A stretch of 64,000 nucleotides of DNA, taken from JAFGMR01 sp964632755. GTDB taxonomy: Archaea > Halobacteriota > Methanosarcinia > Methanotrichales > Methanotrichaceae. The position numbers were made by a program, and so were the translations under genes. Below the pieces are notes generated by a model, which saw nothing but the letters and a program-made list of their open reading frames with translations, did not search any database and had not been told where the DNA came from. The stretch spans positions 23,293 to 87,292 of the forward strand of contig CAZWDT010000002.1 of NCBI GenBank assembly GCA_964632755.1, given 5' to 3'. This document shows positions 26,701 to 35,821 of this stretch, piece after piece (positions within the stretch are counted from its first letter, which is position 1; each line of letters begins with the position of its first letter).

Positions 26701-26812
26701 CATCCTGGGTTAGTTGCTATCATAGTCGGCCCGCCGTCATGGTTAACCTCCATCCAGGTTAGCCGCTATAATGGCCATTTGCCATCTGCTCCCATCGCGA
26801 TTAGCCGCGAGG
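26701..26812. repeat. Degenerate short tandem repeat
   Basis: Three related segments begin at 26701, 26751 and 26793 (CATCCTGGGTTAG, CATCCAGGTTAG, CATCGCGATTAG), the first two continuing with a GCTAT-ATG-GGCC-like sequence. They fill the gap between convergent pspAB and the flavoprotein gene and slightly enter its 3' end. No coding role is seen. Confidence 0.35.
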
Positions 26813-28048
26813 GGCAGTCCACCTCGCTTTGATGCTCCTTGCGGCGAGCATCGAGGTTGAGAATGCGGCCTGGAGATTGTAGCCGCCGGAGTCCCCGTCC
26901 ACGTCGAGGACCTCGCCTGCCAGGTACAGCCCTTCAACGATCCGGGACTCCATGGTCTTTGGGTTGACCTCCCTTCGATCCACTCCGCCCCTTGTGACCA
27001 TTGCCTCGTCATATCCTCCAAGCCTCTCAACCACCAGGGGGAGCCCGGTCAGGTTCTCGACGAGGGCGCGGCGCATCTCTTTCGTCAGCTGGGCGGATTT
27101 GAGGTCGTTAGGGATTCCCGAGATATCGAGAATCCTTGAGATGAATCTCGAGGGCAAGGAGAGGTCTGCGAGGAGGATCCTTGCGGCGCGGTCCCCGTCG
27201 ACTTGCGCCCTCTCCATGAGCAAGTTCTCCAGGCTCCCTCGTCCCAGGGCAGGAAGGAAGGAAAGCTTCAGCGTATCTCCGGGCCTTATATGCCTCGAGA
27301 GGTCGAGGATCCCTGGGCCAGAGAGGCCCCCATGGGTGAAGAGAACGTCGCCCGATCGCTCCATCTTCTTCTTTTCCCTGAATAGCGCAATCGAGATATC
27401 CTGAAAGGATATCCCGGCCAGATCCGAGAAGGGATGATCCCTTATGTAGACCGGGGCCAAAGCGGGACCGGTATCGACAATGCTATGGCCGAGAACCTTC
27501 GAGAGCCTGAATCCGTCGCCGGTCGAGCCTGTCGCAGGATACGATCTGCCGCCCGTTGAGATGACCAGAAGGGCCGATGAATAGAGGCGGTCCTGGGTGA
27601 GAACCTGAAAACCATTCCCTGACCGGGCAATCGACCTCACCTCCTGGTCGCACCTGAGAATAATCCCTTTAGCCCTGCAGAGGCCGAGGAGGAGGTCGAG
27701 CACGTCCCTCGACCTCAGCGTCCCGGGAAAGACCTTCCCTTCATCCGTCCGGATCATGGAGAGGCCGAGGCCCTCGAATGTGGAGATGAGGTCACAATTG
27801 GTGAAGCCCAGCAGTGCTGGGCGGAGGAACCTTCCGGCATCGCCATAGCGATCGAGAAAGGCCCGGATCTCTCCATCGTGGCTTATGTTGCAACGGCCCG
27901 AGCCCGAAATCAGGAGCTTTCTTCCAGGTGACCCCATCTTATCGAGGAGGAGGATCCTCTTGCCCTCGATCGAGGAGTTGATCGCACAGAAGAGCCCTGC
28001 GGGACCTCCGCCCACTATTATGAGATCGAACTCCTCAGGGTCTTCCAT
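26801..28048 (-). CDS. FAD-dependent oxidoreductase, HI0933/BaiN family
   Basis: A 415-residue flavoprotein. The N-terminal dinucleotide fold shows IIVGGGPAGLFCAINSS with an acidic ribose-binding residue in LLLDKMGSPGRKLLISGSGRCN. That last phrase is specific to the HI0933 (BaiN-like) family, as are STGGRSYPATGSTGDG and the C-terminal GVDRREVNPKTMESR then GLYLAGEVLDVDGDSGGYN. Substrate unknown. It follows pspAA by 34 bases in the same direction and may be part of the pspA transcript. Confidence 0.9.
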   Translation of the reverse strand: MEDPEEFDLIIVGGGPAGLFCAINSSIEGKRILLLDKMGSPGRKLLISGSGRCNISHDGEIRAFLDRYGDAGRFLRPALLGFTNCDLISTFEGLGLSMIRTDEGKVFPGTLRSRDVLDLLLGLCRAKGIILRCDQEVRSIARSGNGFQVLTQDRLYSSALLVISTGGRSYPATGSTGDGFRLSKVLGHSIVDTGPALAPVYIRDHPFSDLAGISFQDISIALFREKKKMERSGDVLFTHGGLSGPGILDLSRHIRPGDTLKLSFLPALGRGSLENLLMERAQVDGDRAARILLADLSLPSRFISRILDISGIPNDLKSAQLTKEMRRALVENLTGLPLVVERLGGYDEAMVTRGGVDRREVNPKTMESRIVEGLYLAGEVLDVDGDSGGYNLQAAFSTSMLAARSIKARWTAPRG

Positions 28049-28082
28049 CGATCTCCGTCATCTCATCCGGCCCGACGGCGGC

Positions 28083-28361
28083 CTAATCCTCTATCAGCCC
28101 CGGCCCGTTGAAGACCTTCTTCGCCTCTTCGAGGCTCATGTCGGACGGTGGCACTATCACCTGGGACTCGACTATCTCCTCTGCGGGAAGCGCCGTTCCC
28201 TTCTGCTTGATGGTCTCGATGAGCCGGTCGAGGTCCTGGCGAAACTCCCGCTCAGCCCCGGCGGATACGTGCTCGACTATGCGGTTGTCGATTCGATTGA
28301 GCTCGTCAATGAGGGAGTCGGGCACGCGGTACTGCCCCTCTCCCATGATCCTGATGATCAT
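28083..28361 (-). CDS. pspAA: PspA-associated protein PspAA
   Basis: A 92-residue protein, MIIRIMGEGQYRVPDSLIDEL followed by NRIDNRIVEHVSAG and a C-terminal SQVIVPPSDMSLEEAKKVF. The opening G-E-G-Q-Y/F and the LN-ID motif are those of PspAA. The start overlaps the pspA stop (ATGA, 28358-28361), so its synthesis is coupled to PspA, as expected for a binding partner. Confidence 0.88.
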   Translation of the reverse strand: MIIRIMGEGQYRVPDSLIDELNRIDNRIVEHVSAGAEREFRQDLDRLIETIKQKGTALPAEEIVESQVIVPPSDMSLEEAKKVFNGPGLIED

Positions 28362-29056
28362 CTCCCGGCCTCCCTCTTCAGCCGGACAAGCTCGTCTTCG
28401 ACGCCAGACGAGGCCTTCATCCGGTTGAGCTCTCTATCGATGTCGTCGCCGCTTCCTGTAACGTCCTCAAGGCTTCCCTGCTCGAGCAGCTCGTCAAGCG
28501 CAGCAGAGCGCGCCTTCATGCCCTCCGTCTTCTCCTCAGCCCTCTGGACCGCCATCCCAACGTCGGCCATCTCCTCGCTGATCCCCGTCACCGACTCCGT
28601 CACCTTGACCTGGGCCTCGGCTGCCGAGTACTGGGCCTTGATGGTCTCCTTCTTGGTGCGGAAGACCTCTATCTTGGTTGTGAGCCTCTGCTCGGTGGCC
28701 GCGAGCTTATCCTGCTCCTTTTGGAGATCCTGGATCTGCAGCTCAAGCGACTCAACTTGGGCTCCAAGGGCGACCTTCCTCTCCAAGGCAACGCGAGCCA
28801 GGTCGTCCCGGCCAGCCTTCACGGCGTCGCCTGCTTGAGCTCCCAGCTTGTCCATGCTCTGCATCAGCTTGGCCTTCTGAAGCTCGAGCCTCTTCTTGGA
28901 GGTCGTAACCTCGGCAAGACCCCTTCTCACGTTCTGCAAAAGTTCCAGCTGCTTCTCATAGGAATAGTCCAGGGTCTCCCTGGGGTCCTCCACCTTATTT
29001 ATGATCTTGTTCATCTTGGCTTTGACAACCGTGCCCATTCTATCCAACAAACCCAT
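28358..29056 (-). CDS. pspA: PspA/IM30 (Vipp1) family membrane-stress protein
   Basis: A 232-residue, almost wholly alpha-helical and charged protein beginning MGLLDRMGTVVKAKMNKIINK and continuing with EDPRETLDYSYEKQLELLQ, the characteristic PspA opening (N-terminal amphipathic helix, then the E-DP motif). The long coiled-coil runs to about residue 190. PspA/IM30 proteins are ESCRT-III-like and form rods or rings on damaged membranes. A good TATA box lies 75-87 bases upstream. It leads the pspA-pspAA-flavoprotein unit. Confidence 0.92.
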   Translation of the reverse strand: MGLLDRMGTVVKAKMNKIINKVEDPRETLDYSYEKQLELLQNVRRGLAEVTTSKKRLELQKAKLMQSMDKLGAQAGDAVKAGRDDLARVALERKVALGAQVESLELQIQDLQKEQDKLAATEQRLTTKIEVFRTKKETIKAQYSAAEAQVKVTESVTGISEEMADVGMAVQRAEEKTEGMKARSAALDELLEQGSLEDVTGSGDDIDRELNRMKASSGVEDELVRLKREAGR

Positions 29057-29131
29057 TATATCAACTCCCCAAAGGCCCGGCTATGATGACCGGCCCGTGA
29101 TCATGTCTCAGAGTCAGTCTGGCTCCAAGTC

Positions 29132-29143
29132 TATTTATATCCT
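29132..29143 (-). promoter_or_regulatory. TATA box of pspA
   Basis: On the minus strand the sequence reads GGATATAAATAG, a near-consensus archaeal TATA box, with room for a leader of about 50 bases before the pspA ATG at 29056. The rest of the 264-base gap to the Fe-S gene at 29321 shows no gene. Confidence 0.6.
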
Positions 29144-29320
29144 GCCGGTCTCCTCATCCTCTCCATAGAGCGCTTCTCCTCCCGGGTGGGTCATCTGTCC
29201 GGGCTGCAAGAGGATCTTCGATAGATGGTCTGGGCTATTGAGGAAATGGGGGGGCAGGTCCGGAGAGCGTTCGTCCTGCATTCTGCCAGGATTGGCATGC
29301 CCTGCTTTTAAAAAGGGGTC

Positions 29321-29716
29321 TCACATGCGACTGCGCACTGCAGGCAGAGCGGCTCGCTCTCGCTCCATCTCCCGCCGGCATCGGGGGCATATCTCCACCC
29401 AGGAGACCCCTTCTGAGTCCCTCTGCATCTCTTCGGGGACGACCTCGACGATTCGCTTCAGCATCGGCCTGGTTGCGAATGGCGTATGGCAGACTTGGCA
29501 GGGGATCAGCTCGAAGGATATCTGAAAATCCTCCCCCTCCGGGCTGATGGATAGGGCCTTTCCAGGACAGAACTCGACGCACAGGTCACAGAACTCCTCG
29601 CATCGAGAGAAATGTATCACCCTTTGCTCTCCGTCCTCGAGGGTAATCTTTCCCGAGGGACAGACGTTGGAGCAAGCCGAACAACCCAGACACCTGCTGG
29701 AATCCATGGATATCAT
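29321..29716 (-). CDS. 4Fe-4S ferredoxin-type protein with C-terminal zinc-ribbon-like motif
   Basis: A 131-residue protein with one full cluster motif CLGCSACSNVCP at residues 9-20, a second CEEFCDLCVEFCP around 39-51 and a C-terminal pair CQVC ... CPRC that looks like a metal ribbon. This arrangement resembles HycF-like Fe-S subunits of formate-linked complexes. It overlaps the upstream Fe-S gene by four bases (29713-29716), so all three members of the molybdoenzyme unit are coupled or adjacent. It probably passes electrons from the molybdoenzyme to a partner. Confidence 0.8.
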   Translation of the reverse strand: MISMDSSRCLGCSACSNVCPSGKITLEDGEQRVIHFSRCEEFCDLCVEFCPGKALSISPEGEDFQISFELIPCQVCHTPFATRPMLKRIVEVVPEEMQRDSEGVSWVEICPRCRREMERERAALPAVRSRM

Positions 29717-30156
29717 CTCGTCTTCCTCCTCTCAATGATCGAGGCTTGGGCCGCCTTGTACCTTGCCCTGCGGTGAACGACATCATAGTCAACGGATAGG
29801 GCTTGTGCAGGACAGGTGGCAACACAGGTTGGAAGCTCGGATGGATAGCAGAGGTCGCACTTATGGGCAAGCTTATCGGACCAGATCACGCCAAAGGGGC
29901 AGGCAAGTGTGCAGATGCCACAGCCCGTGCATTTGGCAGCATCGAAGGATACTCGATCCCCGTCGGTCGTAAGGGCCCCCGAGTAGCAGGCCTTGGCACA
30001 TGTGGCATCCTTGCAATGGTGGCAGAGAAGCGGCACGGCTGCGCGCCCATCGGCGAAAAGAACTGCGATATGAGGCTCTCCGTTGTGTTCCCTCTTGCAA
30101 GCGACCTCGCAGGCCTTGCACCCTATGCACCTCAATACATCGACGTATACCGGCAT
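29713..30156 (-). CDS. Four-cluster Fe-S electron-transfer subunit (HycB/FdhB-like)
   Basis: A 147-residue protein with four cysteine groups (CIGCKACEVAC, CHHCKDATCAKAC, CTGCGICTLAC, CDLCYPSELPTCVATC), the layout of the electron-transfer subunits of molybdopterin oxidoreductases such as HycB, HydN or DmsB. Such proteins bind four [4Fe-4S] clusters. The gene directly abuts the catalytic-subunit gene, so this is almost certainly its redox partner. Confidence 0.88.
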   Translation of the reverse strand: MPVYVDVLRCIGCKACEVACKREHNGEPHIAVLFADGRAAVPLLCHHCKDATCAKACYSGALTTDGDRVSFDAAKCTGCGICTLACPFGVIWSDKLAHKCDLCYPSELPTCVATCPAQALSVDYDVVHRRARYKAAQASIIERRKTR

Positions 30157-32193
30157 CTAATCCCTCCGGGCGAGATTGCAGGCGGCCACCTTGAACTCAG
30201 GGATCCCGGCAACCTCGTCCCTTGCACCGCTAGTGAGGATGTTCGCTCCCGGAAAGTGAAACGGCATGAAAATAACGCTAGAGGGAACCCTCTCTGTGAT
30301 CCGGGCCAAGGCTTCCGTCGTTCCCCTGGCGGTGGATACGACGACCATATCGCCTTTTATGATGCCAAGCCTTAGGGCATCCTTGGGGTTGATCTCGGCG
30401 AAGGCCTCCGGCTCTCGCTCCGCGAGGGAGGGGCTTCTCCTGGTCATCGATCCGGCGTTATGATGGACGGCGATCCTTCCGGTCGTAAGCGTGAAAGGGA
30501 ACTCGCCGGAAGGCCCTTCGGCCGGAGGCCGGAAGGATACGGGCAGGATCCGGCCCCTTCCGTCCTTCGTCTTGAAGGCCTCGGTATAAAGGATGGGAGT
30601 TCCTGGGTGATCTTGGCTCGGGCAGGGCCAGATTATGCTCGTAGCATTGAGCCGGGATCTAGTGACCCCCCCATAGGCGGGAACGGTTCTGTTGATCTCG
30701 GAGAGGACCTCCTCGGCCCCGGCGTAATCGAAGTTCAATCCCATGCGATTTGCCACCTGACAGACTATCCAGAGATCCGAACGGGCCTCGCCTGGAGGGC
30801 GAACCGCCCGATTGGTCCATTGGATCCGTCTCTCGGTGGAGGTGAAAGTCCCCTCCTTCTCCGCCCAGCAAGCAGCGGGGAGGACTAGATCGGCCAGCTG
30901 GGCAGTAGACGTCATGAAGATATCCTGGACGACCAGGAAATCGAGCGAGGAGAGCACCTCCTTGACATGGTGGCTGTTGGACTCCGAGTTCACCGGGTCC
31001 TCCCCCACGATATACATCGCTTTGATCCTTCCGTCTTTTGCTCCATCGATCATCTCGGGGGCGGTCAGGCCTCGGCCAAGGGGAAGGGATTGCGCATCCC
31101 AGGCCATGGAGAAGGCCCCCACGGTTGCCGGATCGTCGGCTGGGCGGTACCCTGGATAGAACTCGGCAAGCGCGCCCATATCGCATGCCCCCTGAACGTT
31201 GTTCTGGCCACGGAGAGGAAGCACGCCAGTCCCTTCCCTCCCTATCTGGCCGCAGATTAGGGCCAGGTTGGCCAAAGCTTGGACGTTATCCGTCCCCGTT
31301 GTATGCTGAGTTATCCCCATGGAGTAGACGATCGATGAGGCCGGGGATAGGGCATAGGCCTCTGCTGCCTGGAAGATCAGTTGAGCTGGAATGCCGCAGA
31401 TCTCCTCCGCCCACTCCGTGGTGCAGCCCTTCAGCGCCTCCACAAGATCCGGGCAGCCTCTTGTACGAGTGGCTATGAACTTCTCATCCATCCAGCCCTC
31501 GTCGATGATCAGCCTGGCCATGGCGTTTAGAAGGGCAACGTCAGTCCCTGGCCGGATCTGGAGGAATATATCCGCGAGCCAGGCGGTCGGTGTGTAGCGG
31601 GGATCGGCTACGATCACGACCGCCCCCGCATCCTTTGCCCGATGGATCCATTGTGTGATCACGGGGTGGTTCTCGGCGAGGTTTGAGCCTATTATGAAGA
31701 TACATCTGGAGTTGGCTAGATCAGGGATTGGATTGGTCATCCCAGCGGCGCCCAGGGAGCGATTCAGCCCCACAACGGACGGCGCATGGCAGAGGCGTGC
31801 ACAATTGTCGACGTTCTTCGATCCCAGGGAACGGGCCAGCTTTTGGATGAGGTAGTTCTCCTCATTCGTGCACTTCGACGATGCTAGGAACCCCAGGGAT
31901 GGAGGTCCCCCCCCCTTCAAGGCCTTGGCTAACTGCCGGGCGACTACGTCGAGAGCCTCCTCCCAGCTGATGCGAGCCCATATATCGCCCACCTTCTTCA
32001 TGGGGCAAGTGAGACGATCTTTATTGTTGATCACCTCAAGGGAGGCGTTGCCTTTGGGACAGAGGGCGCCTTGGCTCACCGGATGTTGGGGATTGTACTC
32101 GATTCCCATGGCGAGGCCCCTCTCAGTCGTGATCTGCAGTTCACATCCTACGGCACAGTAAGGACAGACGGTGGATACGGTCGATCTGGGCAT
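30157..32193 (-). CDS. Molybdopterin oxidoreductase, formate dehydrogenase alpha-like
   Basis: A 678-residue enzyme. The N-terminal [4Fe-4S] site is CPYCAVGC with a fourth cysteine in ALCPKGN (Cys10, 13, 17, 45). The active-site region NCARLCHAPSVVGL places a cysteine at about residue 135, followed by His, where formate dehydrogenases have selenocysteine or cysteine before His. The later GQNNVQGACDMG and the C-terminal GRIAVHHNAGSMTRRSP fit FDH-type enzymes. There is no export signal, so it is cytoplasmic. No F420-binding FdhB (FrhB-like) subunit accompanies it; instead two Fe-S proteins follow. It lies 68 bases downstream of the split glutamate synthase genes on the same strand. Confidence 0.85.
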   Translation of the reverse strand: MPRSTVSTVCPYCAVGCELQITTERGLAMGIEYNPQHPVSQGALCPKGNASLEVINNKDRLTCPMKKVGDIWARISWEEALDVVARQLAKALKGGGPPSLGFLASSKCTNEENYLIQKLARSLGSKNVDNCARLCHAPSVVGLNRSLGAAGMTNPIPDLANSRCIFIIGSNLAENHPVITQWIHRAKDAGAVVIVADPRYTPTAWLADIFLQIRPGTDVALLNAMARLIIDEGWMDEKFIATRTRGCPDLVEALKGCTTEWAEEICGIPAQLIFQAAEAYALSPASSIVYSMGITQHTTGTDNVQALANLALICGQIGREGTGVLPLRGQNNVQGACDMGALAEFYPGYRPADDPATVGAFSMAWDAQSLPLGRGLTAPEMIDGAKDGRIKAMYIVGEDPVNSESNSHHVKEVLSSLDFLVVQDIFMTSTAQLADLVLPAACWAEKEGTFTSTERRIQWTNRAVRPPGEARSDLWIVCQVANRMGLNFDYAGAEEVLSEINRTVPAYGGVTRSRLNATSIIWPCPSQDHPGTPILYTEAFKTKDGRGRILPVSFRPPAEGPSGEFPFTLTTGRIAVHHNAGSMTRRSPSLAEREPEAFAEINPKDALRLGIIKGDMVVVSTARGTTEALARITERVPSSVIFMPFHFPGANILTSGARDEVAGIPEFKVAACNLARRD

Positions 32194-32261
32194 ATTTATC
32201 CTGTTCCAATCAGTCCCTCATGATCTGCAATATCCTCGATCGAGTCGGCCGGACAATAGTC

Positions 32262-33080
32262 CTAGTAGGCATAGATCTTTCCATAAGGCCTCTTGGAGAT
32301 CGGGGATATCTTGATCATATTCCCCTCTGAGATCTCCTCCTTGCACATCCCAATCTCCGGGAACCGGTCCAGGAACTCTCCCACGTATCGGTCCAGTATG
32401 GCTCGATCCTCCTCGTCGAGGGGCGAGATCTCCACCTCCTGGCCCAACTGGCTGGGCATAAGATCGCCCCTGAGGTAGATGACGCCGCCGTGCATCCCAG
32501 TCCCTATGTAGTTCGCGAGGTGCGGCTTGCCTCCAAGGCCTAGCAGTATCACTATACCTCCTGCCATGTACTCGCCCAGGAAGTCTTGGGAAGTGCCTCC
32601 GATCACCAACACCGGCTTCTTGTCCATGTATTCCTTCATGTGGAGGGCCGTCCTGTATCCCACGTCTTCCTTGACGAAGATCTTGCCTCCCCGCATGGAC
32701 ATTCCGAGCACGTCCCCGGCCCTGCCTTGCACGGTTATCTCGCCATCGTCCATGGTGTTTCCCACGCCGTCTTGGACGTTGCCATGGACCATTATGCGAT
32801 GGCCGCTTAGGAAGGCCCCCAGGTCATTGCCTGGAGTGCCCACGATCTCGATATCCAGCGGTATCATTAGGCCAAAGAGCCTGGTTCCGATGTACCTCTG
32901 GCCACATATATTCTTCAGCAGGAAGTGGCGCGTCCCATTCAGCATGCAGTTGCGGAGCAGGTTGTTGAGCTCCTTGCTGGGCATGCCGGTTGCATCTATC
33001 TCCACCTCGCCTACCCTCCAGCTCTTTACCGCATTGAGGGCCGGTCCGGCCGTCCCGCAATCTATCAACTGTGCTTCCAT
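32262..33080 (-). CDS. Glutamate synthase, GXGXG domain subunit
   Basis: A 272-residue protein made only of the right-handed beta-helix GXGXG domain that ends bacterial GltB. Motifs include GQRYIGTRLFGLMIPLDIEI, NDLGAFLSGHRI, GNVQDGVGNTMDDGEI and GGIVILLGLGG. In archaea the large subunit is commonly split into separate amidotransferase, synthase and GXGXG polypeptides. It follows the FMN-domain gene by 19 bases. Confidence 0.9.
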   Translation of the reverse strand: MEAQLIDCGTAGPALNAVKSWRVGEVEIDATGMPSKELNNLLRNCMLNGTRHFLLKNICGQRYIGTRLFGLMIPLDIEIVGTPGNDLGAFLSGHRIMVHGNVQDGVGNTMDDGEITVQGRAGDVLGMSMRGGKIFVKEDVGYRTALHMKEYMDKKPVLVIGGTSQDFLGEYMAGGIVILLGLGGKPHLANYIGTGMHGGVIYLRGDLMPSQLGQEVEISPLDEEDRAILDRYVGEFLDRFPEIGMCKEEISEGNMIKISPISKRPYGKIYAY

Positions 33081-33099
33081 GATTACAGACCTCCTGTTC

Positions 33100-34611
33100 T
33101 TATTCGCCTGCTCCTTTCACCCCGAGGACATCGAGCTCCCACTCGTAGAGCCCCACGCCTCGAAGGTGATCTCGGTTTCCTCGAAGGCTCTCAATGGCGT
33201 TGATGCCCATGCCGCCCAACATCTCCTTGATCTCATGAGACCAAGCTGTGAGCAGATTGACCAGACGCTGAGAGGCGATTCTGGTGTCTAACCTCCCTGC
33301 CAGGCGGGGATCTTGGGTGCATATTCCCCAGTTGCACTTGCCTGTGTAGCACTTCTGGCAGAGCGTGCATCCCATGGCTATCAGGGCTGCAGTTCCTATG
33401 TAGACGGCATCTGCCCCGAGGGCGATGGCCTTGATCACGTCGGAGCTGCATCGGATGCCACCGCCGGCTATGATCGTACAGCGACTCCTCACCCCTTCCT
33501 CCCTTAGCCTTCTGTCCACTGCGGAGAGGGCAAGTTCGATGGGGATGCCAACGTTGTCCCGGATCGCCTTGGGTGCGGCCCCTGTGCCTCCCCTCATCCC
33601 GTCAATGGCCACTATGTCCGCACCCGCTCGGACTATTCCCGAGGCAATGGCTGCGATGTTGTGCACCGCTGCCACCTTGACCGATATGGGCAACTCGTAG
33701 TTCGTGGCTTCTTTGAGGGCGTAGATGAGCATGGAGAGGTCCTCTATGGAGTAGATGTCGTGATGGGGGGCTGGTGAGATGGCGTCCGTCCCCTCGGGGA
33801 TCATCCTCGTTGCAGCAACCTTTGAAGAGACCTTCTCCGCTGGGAGATGGCCGCCTATCCCCGGCTTGGCTCCTTGTCCAACTTTTATCTCGATCGCTCT
33901 CGCACAGTTCAGGTACTCTGCATCGATGCCGAAGCGGCCCGATGCCACCTGCACCGTAGCATAGCGTCCAAACTCCGCTCGCATGTCTCGAGGCAGGCCC
34001 CCCTCTCCCGTGTTGAAGAGGGTGCCGAACTCGCGGGCGGCCATCGCCAGGGAGTTGAAGGCCTGGTAGCTTATGGCCCCATAGGACATGGCGGAGAAGA
34101 GAATGGGCGCTTCTATGGTGATGTTCGGGCCAAGCTCAGTGCTAATCTCGCCGCAATCGTCTATCTCGAGCAGGTCCGGCTTTCTGCCAAGGAACGTCCG
34201 GAGCTCCATAGGCTCTCGAAGTGGATCAATGGACGGGTTTGTGACCTGGGATGCGTTCAGGACGATGTTGTCCCAGTAGATGCGAAGTGGCTTGTCGCTG
34301 CCGCAACCTGATAGGAGGACGCCTCCGGTCTCCGCCTGCTTCTTGAGGTCGTCTATCTTCTCCCTAGTCCAGGCCTCGTTGGGCCGATAGTAGGGGGGGG
34401 TGGGGCGGACCACAAGGGCATTTTTGGGGCAGAATATAGCGCACCTCTGGCAGCCGGAGCACAACTTCTCGTTGGTTACCATCCGATCTGCAACCGGATC
34501 GTAGATGTGGGTTCCAAAGGCGCACTGCCGTTCGCAGCCGCGACATTGGTTGCAGGCCGACTCATCGCGGAATATCTGGAATTCAGGAAATAGGTAGGAC
34601 CTCATTGGCAT
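33100..34611 (-). CDS. Glutamate synthase, FMN-binding synthase subunit with ferredoxin domain
   Basis: A 503-residue protein. An N-terminal ferredoxin-like region has CNQCRGCERQCAFG and CSGCQRCAIFCPKNA. It is followed by the TIM-barrel FMN domain with SAMSYGAISYQAFNSLAMAA, GEGGLP, GQGAKPGIGGHLP, DIVAIDGMRGGTGAAP and GADAVYIGTAALIAMGC, then a cysteine group CTLCQKCYTGKCNWG that binds the [3Fe-4S] centre. It makes glutamate from 2-oxoglutarate and ammonia released by the amidotransferase subunit. The built-in ferredoxin domain and absence of a GltD gene suggest ferredoxin-type electron input. Confidence 0.92.
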   Translation of the reverse strand: MPMRSYLFPEFQIFRDESACNQCRGCERQCAFGTHIYDPVADRMVTNEKLCSGCQRCAIFCPKNALVVRPTPPYYRPNEAWTREKIDDLKKQAETGGVLLSGCGSDKPLRIYWDNIVLNASQVTNPSIDPLREPMELRTFLGRKPDLLEIDDCGEISTELGPNITIEAPILFSAMSYGAISYQAFNSLAMAAREFGTLFNTGEGGLPRDMRAEFGRYATVQVASGRFGIDAEYLNCARAIEIKVGQGAKPGIGGHLPAEKVSSKVAATRMIPEGTDAISPAPHHDIYSIEDLSMLIYALKEATNYELPISVKVAAVHNIAAIASGIVRAGADIVAIDGMRGGTGAAPKAIRDNVGIPIELALSAVDRRLREEGVRSRCTIIAGGGIRCSSDVIKAIALGADAVYIGTAALIAMGCTLCQKCYTGKCNWGICTQDPRLAGRLDTRIASQRLVNLLTAWSHEIKEMLGGMGINAIESLRGNRDHLRGVGLYEWELDVLGVKGAGE

Positions 34612-35732
34612 CCCCTCTCCGAGAGCTCGCCGACAACCGGCTCTCCGCCATTGGGGGTCCAGACCCGGTCGAGGTCCGGCGATATCAATCGGATGGAGGC
34701 CTCCTCTGAGGAGAGATAGAGCATCTCCCCCTTTGTGGCCGCGGTCAGTGGCCGCAGCCTTATCCTGTCGGTGAGGCCTATCATCTCCCTCTGATTGGCT
34801 ATGATTATCGTGAATGGACCGTTTAAGAGGAGCGGGGCATATACCATTCTAAGCGCAGTCAAGAGCTTTCGAGCCTTTTCGTCCATCCGGTCGATGGATT
34901 TCCATACCGGCGGGGAGAGCACCTTGGATACTAGCTCTATTGGCAGCCTCTGCCTTCTCATCAGCAGGTCAACGGCGTAGGTGATAACCTCCGTATCGGT
35001 GAATAGCGTGCATTTGTAGCCGTACATCTCCAGATAGCGGCGGTTAGTTCCATACGAGGAGATCTCCCCGTTATGGACCACGGTCCAGTCGAGGAGGCCG
35101 AAGGGATGGGCTCCACCCCACCAGGCCTGGCTATTTGTAGGAAAACGACCATGCGCGGTCCAGATGTGGCCCCGATAGAGCCGGTCCAACATGAAATACT
35201 CCGATATCTCCTCGGGAAAGCCCACGCCCTTGAAGATGCCCATGTTCTTGCCGGAGGAGAAGACGCAAGCGTTCTCGATCTGGGTGTTCACCCACATGGA
35301 CTTGGCAACGACGTAATCGTCGTCGGAAAGCCTGGCCTCGTCCCCCTTCTTGTTGGGGGCAACGAAATATCTCCATAACAATGGAGGGTCCATCACCCTT
35401 ACTTCATCGTCATGGGGGATCTCCTCATCGTAGACCAGGTCGAAGTTGGCGCATAGGAAGGCCTCGAACTCGTCCTTGGCCTCTCTCTTGACCTGCCTGT
35501 TACCTCCGGTGAACATCATATGCAGGGCGTAATACTCCTGGTATTGAGGGTAAATCCCATACGCAGCGAATCCTCCGCCCAGTCCGTTGCCGCGAACGTG
35601 CATATTGGCTATGGCTCTGGTAACACCCTCGCCGGTGAACCTTTCTCCATCCCGGTTCATCGCACCGAAGATGGAGCAGGAGCTTATCTCCTTCTCGTGG
35701 ATCTCTCTTCTCACTCTTCTCTCCGTCATCAT
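34602..35732 (-). CDS. Glutamate synthase, glutamine amidotransferase subunit
   Basis: A class II glutamine amidotransferase of about 376 residues. The catalytic cysteine is in ISSCSIFGAMNRDGER; downstream motifs are HGRFPTNS, HPFGLLDWTVVHNGEISSYGTN and LFTDTEVITYAVD, all typical of GltB/GlxB-type glutaminase domains. The frame is open further upstream to an ATG at 35849, but that would place the promoter TATA box (35822-35831) inside the coding region, so the start at 35732 or 35729, which has GAGG just upstream, is used. The N-terminal peptide before the cysteine (about 18 residues) is presumably removed. It overlaps the synthase gene by ten bases. Confidence 0.9.
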   Translation of the reverse strand: MMTERRVRREIHEKEISSCSIFGAMNRDGERFTGEGVTRAIANMHVRGNGLGGGFAAYGIYPQYQEYYALHMMFTGGNRQVKREAKDEFEAFLCANFDLVYDEEIPHDDEVRVMDPPLLWRYFVAPNKKGDEARLSDDDYVVAKSMWVNTQIENACVFSSGKNMGIFKGVGFPEEISEYFMLDRLYRGHIWTAHGRFPTNSQAWWGGAHPFGLLDWTVVHNGEISSYGTNRRYLEMYGYKCTLFTDTEVITYAVDLLMRRQRLPIELVSKVLSPPVWKSIDRMDEKARKLLTALRMVYAPLLLNGPFTIIIANQREMIGLTDRIRLRPLTAATKGEMLYLSSEEASIRLISPDLDRVWTPNGGEPVVGELSERGCQ

Positions 35733-35821
35733 CGCCTCAAAGCATGAATCTGCTAAGCAAGCAAGCGTGCTGCCTGTTAGGAACCCCATTGACGATTGCC
35801 ATCCCCATACGTCTCGACGTC

